DNA of 39,181 bases, taken from positions 1-39,181 of the forward strand of contig JAQBOA010000096.1 in NCBI GenBank assembly GCA_028288305.1, in the 5' to 3' direction. This stretch comes from Mucilaginibacter sp. (lineage in GTDB: Bacteria > Bacteroidota > Bacteroidia > Sphingobacteriales > Sphingobacteriaceae). Positions 15,054-22,437 of this stretch are shown one piece after another. Position numbers and translations under genes: made by a program. Each line of letters starts with the position of its first letter. The stretch's first letter is position 1. Below the pieces are notes generated by a model. That model did no database searches, was not told the origin of the DNA, and saw only the letters and a list, made by a program, of their open reading frames with translations.

Positions 15054-16112
15054 ATGGTAACTTTTTTTGAAGCTTCGCTTGATATTATTTCGGTGCATCA
15101 TGTTGGCAACCCTGCACAAAATGAAATGTACTCATTGTCTGATCATCCAATGTCATTAAAAGATGAGCTTATTCCTCAATTGTTGATGCAGTATTTTTTA
15201 AAGCCTTTTGAAAAAACTAATGAAGTTTATCACCTCACTCACAGCAGTAACGACCTTAATTTAAATGAAGTTTATCATTTTGTTAGTAAGATTTTTGAGG
15301 ATAAGGAAAATTTCCATGAAGCATCTGAGCAGATTGCCAAATATTTATATAAGGTATCCAATCATCCGAAAATAAAATCCGGCGAATTGTATGTAGCCTA
15401 TTTTAACAAGGTGCAAATAGAAGGAAACCTGCTGGATGCAATTGGTATATTTAAGTCGGAAAATAAGGAAACCTATTTAAAAGTTAACCCTGGTAATGGA
15501 GGTTTCCAGGTTGATTACGAAGAGAACGCTATTAACATTAACAAACTAGATAAAGGCTGTTTGATATTTAATATCGAAAAAGAAAATGGTTATAAGCTGG
15601 TGGTTATAGACAATACAAGCCGCAGCCAGGATGCCGCTGCTTACTGGAAGGACGAGTTTTTACAGATAAAAATTCGTAACGATAGCTTTAACCAAACCAG
15701 CAACGCTTTGGGGATCTATAAAAACTTTGTGACCCAAAAACTGGATGATGAATTTGAATTGAGCAAGGCTGATAAAATAGATCTGCTAAACCGGTCTATG
15801 AAATATTTTAATGAGAAAGAAACTTTTGATTTAGATGAATTTACCGGGGAGGTAATCGGCAATCCACAAGCAATTGAATCATTCAAAAACTTTAAAAGCC
15901 AGTTTGAGACAGACTATGAAAGTCCGATTGGCGATACTTTCGAAATATCAGGCAACGCGGTAAAAAAACAATCCCGCGTTTATAAAAGCGTGTTAAAGCT
16001 TGATAAAAACTTCCACATTTATATTCATGGCGATAAAGAACTGATTGAAAAAGGATTTGATGAGGATAAGCATCTGAATTATTATAAGGTTTATTTTAAG
16101 GAGGAGAATTAG
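15054..16112 (+). CDS. Nucleoid-associated protein, NdpA/YejK family
   Basis: A 352-aa cytosolic protein of the 37-kDa nucleoid-associated family. Visible hallmarks are the opening IISVHHVGNPAQNEMYSLSDHP, the middle SGELYVAYFNKVQIEG (about 113-128), DKGCLIFN, DNTSRSQDAAAYWKDEFLQI (about 191-210) and the C-terminal LNYYKVYFKEEN. YejK of E. coli binds the nucleoid; the exact role is unclear. The length is normal. Its last 189 nt (15924-16112) are duplicated, in frameshifted form, at 17680-17867, on the other side of the serine hydrolase gene. Confidence 0.9.
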   Translation: MVTFFEASLDIISVHHVGNPAQNEMYSLSDHPMSLKDELIPQLLMQYFLKPFEKTNEVYHLTHSSNDLNLNEVYHFVSKIFEDKENFHEASEQIAKYLYKVSNHPKIKSGELYVAYFNKVQIEGNLLDAIGIFKSENKETYLKVNPGNGGFQVDYEENAININKLDKGCLIFNIEKENGYKLVVIDNTSRSQDAAAYWKDEFLQIKIRNDSFNQTSNALGIYKNFVTQKLDDEFELSKADKIDLLNRSMKYFNEKETFDLDEFTGEVIGNPQAIESFKNFKSQFETDYESPIGDTFEISGNAVKKQSRVYKSVLKLDKNFHIYIHGDKELIEKGFDEDKHLNYYKVYFKEEN

Positions 16113-16247
16113 AAATTTCACCGATTGTTGGGAGATTTCACCGATTATTATTCATAATCCATTTGGCTTACTGATTGTATCGGTTAAGAAATAATAGAAT
16201 TAATATGATTATTTTAGGAGCACATTCTTATTACCTGCCATCGCCAT

Positions 16248-17654
16248 ATGAGAAACATCTTTTTTGCCACCCTTTTAATTTTTACAATTTCTGGATTATC
16301 GGCTCAAAAACATTATGCTATCACTTACGATCAGCTTAAAGAATACGAGGGCGTTTACGAGTATTTTAATCATGCTACTATAAAAATAGCAGCCTCGCCG
16401 GTTGATACCATTTTATACGGCATCATCAATCAAAGCAACTACGCCCTGAGGCCGGTGGATAAAGATGTTGTCGCAAATAATTTGGGCCTGCGTACCAAAT
16501 TTTTTCGCAATAGCTCGAATATGATTACGGGTTATGCTACAGGGAAGGATACGTTTAAGCTGATCACAAAAAACATTTCTTTTCCGGAACAAATGTGGTA
16601 TCCCAGGAAGCCCGCCGATTTGTTACATTATCACTATAAATATACTATACCACCTGCATTAAATGATGGGTTACCTACCGGAGATGCCACCAGGGCTGGG
16701 TTAGACACCGGCTTATTAACCGCCATGATGAACAAAATAGTGACGGGAAAGTACCAGAATGTTCACGGTATTGTGATTATAAAAGACGGCAAGCTGGTTT
16801 TTGAAGAGTATTTTTATAACTACAGCCGCGATAGCTTACAGGAACAGCGGTCGGCTACCAAAAGCGCTGTTTCGGCGTTAACGGGGATTGCTATTCACCA
16901 GGGATATATTAAAAGTGTAAATGAAAAAGTATTGTCTTATTTTCCTGAATATCATTTGGATAATGATTCTAAATTAAAACAAAGAATTACTGTGAAAGAT
17001 CTGCTTAGCAACCAAAGCGGACTTAATTATGACGAGGCATACGATAAAGCTATTGGTAATGAAAATACCATGAGCTATACTGATGATTGGGTGAAATATA
17101 CGTTAAACCTGCCGATGCTGGATACGCCCGGCACTAAAGGCCGTTACGCATCTGGCAACCCTATCACTGTGGCGCGTATTATTGAAAAAACTACCCGTAT
17201 GCCGCTACACGATTTTGCTGTGAAAAATCTTTACGGGCCAATGGGCATCACTAACTTTAAATGGAATTTTACGCCAGACAAACGTGGCGCCGAAAACTAT
17301 GGCGAGGTTTTTTTGCGGCCAAGAGATATGGCCAAATTCGGGCTGTTGTATTTAAATAATGGAATTTGGAACAACCAGCAATTGGTGCCTGCTGAATGGG
17401 TTAAGGAGTCGACCAGTAAACAGTCGGTTGTACAAGGTGTCGATTATGGTTATTTGTGGTGGTTAAAATATCTTGATGCTGAGGGCGGGGTAAGGTATTA
17501 TAGCTTTGCCGCCCAGGGTAACGGAGGCCAGAAAATTTACGTTTTTAAACAGCAACAACTGGTTGTGGTTGTAACCGGCGGGAACTATAATACGCAATCA
17601 CCATCAAATGAATTGGTTAAAAAATATATTTTACCTGCGTTTAATGGGAAATAG
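16248..17654 (+). CDS. Serine hydrolase, beta-lactamase/DD-peptidase (class C-like) family
   Basis: A 468-aa secreted enzyme. The signal peptide is residues 1-19 (ending GLSAQ). An N-terminal domain of about 130 residues with its own beta pattern precedes the beta-lactamase fold. The catalytic motifs are S202-A-T-K205 (SxxK) and Y300-A-S-G-N (YxS/N); the third-motif region is QGNGGQKIYVF (about 426-436), which replaces KTG. Such proteins are D-Ala peptidases, esterases or amidases; resistance to beta-lactams should not be assumed. The gene lies between the intact NdpA gene and a duplicate of its 3' end, suggesting it was inserted together with that fragment. Confidence 0.88.
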   Translation: MRNIFFATLLIFTISGLSAQKHYAITYDQLKEYEGVYEYFNHATIKIAASPVDTILYGIINQSNYALRPVDKDVVANNLGLRTKFFRNSSNMITGYATGKDTFKLITKNISFPEQMWYPRKPADLLHYHYKYTIPPALNDGLPTGDATRAGLDTGLLTAMMNKIVTGKYQNVHGIVIIKDGKLVFEEYFYNYSRDSLQEQRSATKSAVSALTGIAIHQGYIKSVNEKVLSYFPEYHLDNDSKLKQRITVKDLLSNQSGLNYDEAYDKAIGNENTMSYTDDWVKYTLNLPMLDTPGTKGRYASGNPITVARIIEKTTRMPLHDFAVKNLYGPMGITNFKWNFTPDKRGAENYGEVFLRPRDMAKFGLLYLNNGIWNNQQLVPAEWVKESTSKQSVVQGVDYGYLWWLKYLDAEGGVRYYSFAAQGNGGQKIYVFKQQQLVVVVTGGNYNTQSPSNELVKKYILPAFNGK

Positions 17655-17679
17655 TTGATTTGAGGTAATTTCTAAAAAC

Positions 17680-17867
17680 CCAATTGGCGATATCTTTGAA
17701 ATATCAAGCAATGCCGTAAAAAGCAATCCTGCGTTTATAAAAGCGTATTAAAGCTGGATAAAAATTTCCATATCTATATCCACGGCTATAAGGAGCTGAT
17801 TGAAAAGGGACTTGATGAGGATAAGCATTTGAATTATTATAAGGTTTATTTTAAGGAAGAGAATTAG
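17680..17867 (+). pseudogene. Duplicated, frameshifted 3' end of the NdpA gene
   Basis: 188 nt align with 15924-16112, with about 23 substitutions and a 1-nt deletion in an A tract near 17718 (roughly 88% identity by hand). Up to the deletion the reading is PIGDIFEISSNAVK; beyond it the frame is shifted, then recovers in another phase and ends with the same LNYYKVYFKEEN and stop. About two thirds of the substitutions are silent, so most divergence probably arose while the sequence was still coding. It ends 9 nt before the convergent RelA/SpoT-domain gene. Confidence 0.8.
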
Positions 17868-17876
17868 GTTTTATAA

Positions 17877-18935
17877 TTATTTAAGGTTCTTGGAAACAAT
17901 ATAGGTCTTTAAATAAACTTCAGCCACACCCTCGTCAGTTATAAAATTAAAACTTGAAAAATATTTGTTAATAAATGAAATATCTTCTTTTTTAACAGCT
18001 AAATAATGACCGAAATATAATAATACAACAAGATCCGGAAGTTCTCCAAAAAGTTCATTATCATCTATGAATTGCTTTATAAACTTAATATAAGCGATCT
18101 TATTTTCTTCAAGTGCGATTTCCAGACTTTTTATTGTTTTTATGTTAAAGAACTTTATTACTTCAATAACAATATCATACATACCTCCTTTAGCCAGTTT
18201 GTAGCCAGTTTTTTTTACTATTATTTTTCTTACATCTTCAATTATAGAATTTGTAATAAGAATTGAGTTTAACGAAGCTTTATTTATGTCTACTTCTTCA
18301 GGCTTAAATACAATTAATTCCGGCACGTCCTTTTCATAATCATCTAATTCAGCTTTAAGTTTTACAAATTCTATATCTGCTAATTCCAAAAGAGCCGCAA
18401 CTCTGTTGAATGATCTTTTATAAGCATCAGGAATATCAGTGCCTTTATATCCTAAATCGTGTTCAATTTCTGCCCAAGCATGCTGTAATATTGATCTTAT
18501 TTGGATTTCACATTTTATAGCTTTATACGCAGAGTATTCCGGCAGTTTAATTCTTTTATCATTAAGCGAAACAACAACATGTAATGATCGATAACCAAAC
18601 TGATCATTTTTTAAAATTCGTTTATCAATAGAATTTTCTTCATCCTTTTCAAATTCTTTTGTAAGAATTGAGGCAATTGGATCAACATCGCTTTCTAAAT
18701 AAGTAATGACACGTAATCCTATTACATCCGTAATATCACTTAAAATATTATACTTGTCTCCTTTTTTATCAATTTTTTTCGATAAACTACCAGCCTCTTT
18801 AATTCTTCCTGTTATTTGATGAGGAATAATGTTTTCTTTTTCGATTAAATCTTTAAGTAAATCAATCATCCGGTCCTTGAAAGCGCTATAAGTTTTCTTC
18901 TTGGCTTTAAAATCTTCAAGTATATTTTCTTTCAT
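17877..18935 (-). CDS. RelA/SpoT-domain protein (putative alarmone synthetase or SAS-type toxin)
   Basis: A 352-aa protein with the ppGpp-synthetase domain in residues about 20-200: ITGR44IK46EAGSLSKK, SDITD70VIGLRVITY, FGY115RSLHVVV and E143-I-Q-I-R147 in CEIQIRS, followed by HAWAEIEHDLGYKG. All motifs expected of an active RelA/SpoT synthetase are present; there is no HD hydrolase, TGS or ACT domain. The C-terminal 145 residues are mostly helical with no recognised motif. It could be a small alarmone synthetase or, given its length and the accessory setting, a toxic SAS/CapRel-like protein. It is strongly A/T rich (13 G/C in 18121-18180, 14 in 18241-18300). No small antitoxin ORF is seen upstream. 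Confidence 0.85.
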   Translation of the reverse strand: MKENILEDFKAKKKTYSAFKDRMIDLLKDLIEKENIIPHQITGRIKEAGSLSKKIDKKGDKYNILSDITDVIGLRVITYLESDVDPIASILTKEFEKDEENSIDKRILKNDQFGYRSLHVVVSLNDKRIKLPEYSAYKAIKCEIQIRSILQHAWAEIEHDLGYKGTDIPDAYKRSFNRVAALLELADIEFVKLKAELDDYEKDVPELIVFKPEEVDINKASLNSILITNSIIEDVRKIIVKKTGYKLAKGGMYDIVIEVIKFFNIKTIKSLEIALEENKIAYIKFIKQFIDDNELFGELPDLVVLLYFGHYLAVKKEDISFINKYFSSFNFITDEGVAEVYLKTYIVSKNLK

Positions 18936-19104
18936 TTGACAAGGATGGCTAAATTAAAACAATGTAAAAATAAGATTGAATATAAATATACCTATGAAAG
19001 TCAATATTTAATTTTTTATTTGAACAGGTAAAAAGCATATTACCAAATTCAGTTAAGTAAATAATAATAAAGTTGAGTTTTGGAAGAAAGAGACAAACCA
19101 TAGA

Positions 19105-19404
19105 TTATTCGGATTCAAATCTTTCAGGATTTCTTTTAGTATGAAAAATTGAAGTAACAAATATGGTGTTTAAATGCTCGTCAAACCAGTAAACTATTAT
19201 ATAAGGGAATTTATTTATGGGTGCAAAATTCTGATCGGTGCTGTACTTTTTTGAATAAAGTTTAGGGTTTAGGTTAATAATATTTAAAGAATCTTTTACC
19301 GATGTCCTAAATTTGAATGAAAGACCCTTTTGTTGTTTTTCATACCATTCACAGGCATCAATAAGTTCAAGCTCTGCACGCTTAAGAAGCTTAATTGTAG
19401 GCAC
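19105..19404 (-). CDS. RelE/ParE family toxin
   Basis: A 99-aa protein with the ParE/RelE fold pattern: an opening KRAELELIDACEWYEKQQKGLSF (two helices after a first strand), then NPKLYSKKYSTDQNFAPINKFPYIIVYWF and a final strand IFVTSIFHTKRNPERF. RelE members cleave mRNA and ParE members poison gyrase; the sequence does not decide between them. It is preceded by its antitoxin gene with a 14-nt overlap, the standard antitoxin-first arrangement. Confidence 0.88.
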   Translation of the reverse strand: MPTIKLLKRAELELIDACEWYEKQQKGLSFKFRTSVKDSLNIINLNPKLYSKKYSTDQNFAPINKFPYIIVYWFDEHLNTIFVTSIFHTKRNPERFESE

Positions 19405-19618
19405 GGTTCAGGTCTTCATCTATATCATTCCAATCACGAGCCGTAGTTTTCCCGTCAATAAAATCTTGTTTTGTTTTTACAAGACTTTCAATTTCTGCCT
19501 CAGAAAAAACATACTCCTTATTAGTGTCAACGGCATAAGTTAAGCCAAACCGATCCAATATTTCCTGCAAAACAGGAAGATCCTTTTCGTTTTGTATGTT
19601 TACTGTTAACGTTGTCAT
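19391..19618 (-). CDS. Antitoxin of the RelE/ParE pair
   Basis: A 75-aa protein from ATG 19618-19616. An upstream in-frame start would add 11 residues (MYIELSLVNLN), but MTTLTVNIQNEKDLPVLQEIL is the natural beginning. The N-terminal strand-helix unit is followed by an acidic C-terminal tail (FIDGKTTARDWNDIDEDLNRAYN) that would wrap the toxin. It probably neutralises the toxin and represses its own promoter. No Phd/RHH motif is obvious, so the antitoxin class is left open. Confidence 0.82.
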   Translation of the reverse strand: MTTLTVNIQNEKDLPVLQEILDRFGLTYAVDTNKEYVFSEAEIESLVKTKQDFIDGKTTARDWNDIDEDLNRAYN

Positions 19619-19686
19619 ATTCAAATTTACTAAAGATAATTCAATATACAATTGGAATTGTAGAAATCGGCGTAATCAAAATTAAA

Positions 19687-20229
19687 TCAGTGTAATCCTT
19701 TCAATGCCGTTTTAATAAACTCAGCCCTAGCATCAGTATACCCTTCCCTATCATTTTTAAACGTTTGCGCCAGTTCTTTTTTTAATTGCGCATAATCATT
19801 TGCCAATGATTCGTTTTGCCTCAACAAATCCCTAAAGGCGATATGGCGTTTCACCTCATCTTCGTGATTTAATATCATATGAAAATGAGCAAAGCGTTTT
19901 TCTTTGACAACTTTTACAAAAGTTCGCTGATAAGCTTTATCAGTTAAATCCGGTGGTATTAAATTCCAATTTTCTTGCTCCATGGCTAAGGCAATTGCAT
20001 CTATATCATCAAAATTATCTACCTCTAACATGATATCAATAACAGGTTTGGCAGCTAAATTTGGCACGGCTGTACTCCCTATGTGCTCAAAAGATTCATT
20101 GTCAAATTTGTACAGGGTTTTAAGTTCCCTTATCAATATAGCTGCAAGTAGTGGCCATACGGTGTTGTATTCTTCAATCACAATTTCTTCGGTTGCCCAT
20201 TCAGGCCAGATTTCCTGCTTGCTATTCAT
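19687..20229 (-). CDS. GrpB family nucleotidyltransferase-like protein
   Basis: A 180-aa cytosolic protein with the UPF0157/GrpB marks: IEEYNTVWPLLAAILIREL, FEHIGSTAVPNLAAKPVIDIM (about 46-66, the GS-x-D-like nucleotidyltransferase core), RFAHFHMIL and VKRHIAFRDLLRQN. The length is normal. The family has a nucleotidyltransferase fold, but its substrate is not established. It lies upstream of the toxin-antitoxin pair on the same strand with a 68-nt gap and is probably independent. Confidence 0.88.
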   Translation of the reverse strand: MNSKQEIWPEWATEEIVIEEYNTVWPLLAAILIRELKTLYKFDNESFEHIGSTAVPNLAAKPVIDIMLEVDNFDDIDAIALAMEQENWNLIPPDLTDKAYQRTFVKVVKEKRFAHFHMILNHEDEVKRHIAFRDLLRQNESLANDYAQLKKELAQTFKNDREGYTDARAEFIKTALKGLH

Positions 20230-20274
20230 GCTGCAATTATAGCATAAATTAAGCTTTTTTGGGGAATTTAAGCA

Positions 20275-21114
20275 TTAAAATTTTTCAAATATCCCTAATC
20301 CAAACAGTGCAAAATCATATTTAACCGGGTCTGCCGGGTCAAATTCTCTTAAGTGTTCGGTAAGTTCAACTGCGGTTTGCCAGTCGGTTTGTTTGCGGGT
20401 AATGAGGTTTAATTTGCGGGCCACACGATCAACGTGGAGATCACAGGGGACGATTAGTTCTGATGGTTTGATCTGGTTCCATATGCCAAAATCCACACCG
20501 TTATTGTCTTTTCGTACCATCCAGCGCAAAAACATATTTAGCCGCTTGCAGGTTGATTTTTGTGATGGGGATGAGATGTGTTTTTTGGTTCGGCTGGGGT
20601 AATCGGGTAAGGAAAAGAAGTAGTCACGGAAATGATTCAGGTATTTTTCAATGGGTTCAGATATTTTGGCATTATCGGTAATGTCGCTTTTAGAAGATCC
20701 TTCGCTGTCGCTCAGGATGACAAAAGGGCTTTGAGGCGTTTTATCGGGGATAAAAGCTGATTCTAACGATTCATATTGGGAATAGTGATGTCTGAAAAAG
20801 GAAATAAAATACAGCGTATCTATATCATTAAAAGTACGGTGCTTAAATTGAAGCAGCTTTTTAAGATCAGTTTCCTGGTGGTTAATGATGAAATCATAAG
20901 GTGCGCCATCCATAAGCGCTATAAGTTCACGGCATTTGTTGATGATAGTTATCCGTTGTCCCCAGGCGAGTACTGCCGCCCAAAGACCCATAATTTCAAT
21001 ATCCTGTTTTTTGGTAAATAAGTGCGGTATAGATACGGGGTCGTTAGGGATAAATTCCGGACGGTTATATTGAATTACTTTAGTGTCGAGGAAGAACTTT
21101 ATATTATCTATCAT
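20275..21114 (-). CDS. DUF2400 (TIGR02757) protein with in-frame repeat insertion
   Basis: A 279-aa protein of the DUF2400 family (function unknown). Typical features are DPVSIPHLFTKKQDIEIMGLWAAVLAWGQR (26-54), a later DYFFSLPDYPSRTKKHISSP and CKRLNMFLRWMVRKD, then SELIVPCDLHVDRVARKL and a C-terminal DFALFGLGIFEKF. Between ESAFIPDKTPQ and EPIEKYLNHF lies an extra stretch in which residues 132-141 read VILSDSEGSS. This is the exact translation of a dispersed DNA repeat (20692-20721), so the loop appears to be a palindrome-element insertion tolerated in frame. Confidence 0.88.
   Translation of the reverse strand: MIDNIKFFLDTKVIQYNRPEFIPNDPVSIPHLFTKKQDIEIMGLWAAVLAWGQRITIINKCRELIALMDGAPYDFIINHQETDLKKLLQFKHRTFNDIDTLYFISFFRHHYSQYESLESAFIPDKTPQSPFVILSDSEGSSKSDITDNAKISEPIEKYLNHFRDYFFSLPDYPSRTKKHISSPSQKSTCKRLNMFLRWMVRKDNNGVDFGIWNQIKPSELIVPCDLHVDRVARKLNLITRKQTDWQTAVELTEHLREFDPADPVKYDFALFGLGIFEKF
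20692..20721 (-). repeat. Dispersed repeat word translated inside the DUF2400 gene
   Basis: On the minus strand it reads GTCATCCTGAGCGACAGCG followed by AAGGATCTTCT, a repeat word I know from intergenic regions of many bacteria. Here it is in frame and encodes VILSDSEGSS. Confidence 0.7.
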
Positions 21115-21120
21115 TTATAG

Positions 21121-21165
21121 GTATCAAGTAGCTAGTATCAAGTAAAAAATCTTGCTACTTGATAC
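21121..21165. repeat. Inverted repeat, 12-bp perfect arms (GTATCAAGTAGC)
   Basis: GTATCAAGTAGC (21121-21132) pairs with GCTACTTGATAC (21154-21165). A second copy of TAGTATCAAGT lies in the loop. It occupies the 57-nt gap between the DUF2400 gene and the stop of the cystathionine enzyme gene and could terminate the latter. Confidence 0.75.
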
Positions 21166-21171
21166 TAATCT

Positions 21172-22311
21172 TTAAGAAAGTGCTTGTTTCAAATCTTCCA
21201 GTAAATCATCAATATCCTCCACTCCTACGCTTAAGCGCAGTAAATTATCAACTACGCCCGCCTTTTCGCGTTCTGCCTTCGGTATAGAACCGTGTGTCAT
21301 GCTTACCGGGTGATTGATGAGGGACTCTACCCCACCCAGTGATTCTGCCAAAGCAAAAACCTTAAATGAAGATGCTATGCGGTAGGTTTCTTTTAAATCA
21401 GCTCCTTTAAGCGTAATGGAGATCATACCGCCAAAATCACGCATCTGCTTTTTGGCAATTGCGTGATTAGGATGATCCTCAAAACCCGGCCAGTATATTT
21501 TATCAACTTTAGGATGCGTTTTTAAAAATTCAGCTATTTTACGGCCGTTTTCGCAATGGGCTTTCATCCGCAAGTGCAAGGTTTTGATGCCACGCAATAC
21601 TAAAAAACTATCCATTGGTCCGGGTGTTGCACCACAGGCATTGTAAATAAACCAAAGTCTTTTATACAATTCCTCGTCATTCAACATTAATGCACCCATT
21701 ACCACATCCGAGTGGCCGCCAATATATTTGGTTACCGAGTGCATTACTATATCGGCACCCAAATCAATTGGGTTTTGCAGGTAAGGTGAAGCAAAAGTAT
21801 TATCTACAGCCAAAAGGATATTTTTCTCTTTGCTGATTTTTGCGATAGCCTCAATATCCACAATTTGCATTGTTGGGTTGGTAGGCGTTTCAATCCAGAT
21901 CAGTTTGGTGTCTTCATTTATATATTTACGTATAATCTCCGGGTTTGACAGGTCAAGGAAATGAAATATAATCCCATAATTGGCATATATTTTAGTAAAC
22001 ATGCGGTATGAGCCTCCGTAAAGATCGTTCCCGGTAATTACCTCATCACCCGGAAGCAGCAACTTCATTACTGCATCGGTAGCGCCCATACCACTGGAGA
22101 AAGCCAAACCAAATTTGGCGTTTTCTAAAGCCGCCAAGCAGTTTTCCAGCGCCTTGCGTGTTGGGTTTGTACCACGGGAATATTCATACCCCTTATTGTC
22201 ACCGGGCGATTTTTGCCAGTAAGTAGACGTCTGGTATATCGGTGTCATCACCGCCCCGGTAGTTGGATCGGGCTCCTGCCCTGCGTGTATAGCTTTTGTT
22301 GCGAATTTCAT
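21172..22311 (-). CDS. Cystathionine gamma-synthase/lyase family PLP enzyme
   Basis: A 379-aa Cys/Met metabolism PLP enzyme. TKAIHAGQEPDPTTGAVMTPIYQTST (5-30), YEYSRGTNPTR (43-52, phosphate-binding Tyr/Arg from the partner subunit), SSGMGA (72-77), D170-NTFASPY and the PLP lysine K195 in HSVTKYIGGHSD are all present. It either joins an activated homoserine to cysteine (methionine synthesis) or cleaves cystathionine; sequence reading cannot separate the two. Its start codon abuts the right end of its upstream hairpin (22311-22437), so the usual translation-start region is made of repeat DNA. ProRS lies directly upstream on the same strand. Confidence 0.9.
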   Translation of the reverse strand: MKFATKAIHAGQEPDPTTGAVMTPIYQTSTYWQKSPGDNKGYEYSRGTNPTRKALENCLAALENAKFGLAFSSGMGATDAVMKLLLPGDEVITGNDLYGGSYRMFTKIYANYGIIFHFLDLSNPEIIRKYINEDTKLIWIETPTNPTMQIVDIEAIAKISKEKNILLAVDNTFASPYLQNPIDLGADIVMHSVTKYIGGHSDVVMGALMLNDEELYKRLWFIYNACGATPGPMDSFLVLRGIKTLHLRMKAHCENGRKIAEFLKTHPKVDKIYWPGFEDHPNHAIAKKQMRDFGGMISITLKGADLKETYRIASSFKVFALAESLGGVESLINHPVSMTHGSIPKAEREKAGVVDNLLRLSVGVEDIDDLLEDLKQALS

Positions 22312-22437
22312 ACCCCCTGGCCCCCTAAAGGGGGAACTTTTTGATTTATAGTTTATACTGTTAGTTCGTTAATTAACTCTTTACTCCCTCTGCCTTGTGC
22401 AATTCAAAAACTCCCCCTTTAGGGGGCCGGGGGGCTA
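22311..22437. repeat. Long inverted repeat filling the proS-metabolic gene gap
   Basis: The arm 22311-22344 (core GGCCCCCTAAAGGGGGAACT) is nearly the reverse complement of 22404-22437 (core CTCCCCCTTTAGGGGGCC). Each arm is itself partly palindromic. The element spans the complete gap: its right edge supplies the proS stop codon and its left edge touches the downstream ATG. Confidence 0.8.

Noticed and set aside
16248..17654. Beta-lactam resistance gene
   Set aside because: The SxxK and Tyr motifs are shared by peptidases and esterases, and the KTG motif is not present in its classic form; resistance cannot be inferred.
18936..19104. Antitoxin gene upstream of the RelA/SpoT-domain gene
   Set aside because: Only a frame of about 31 codons with random composition is present in this A/T-rich gap.
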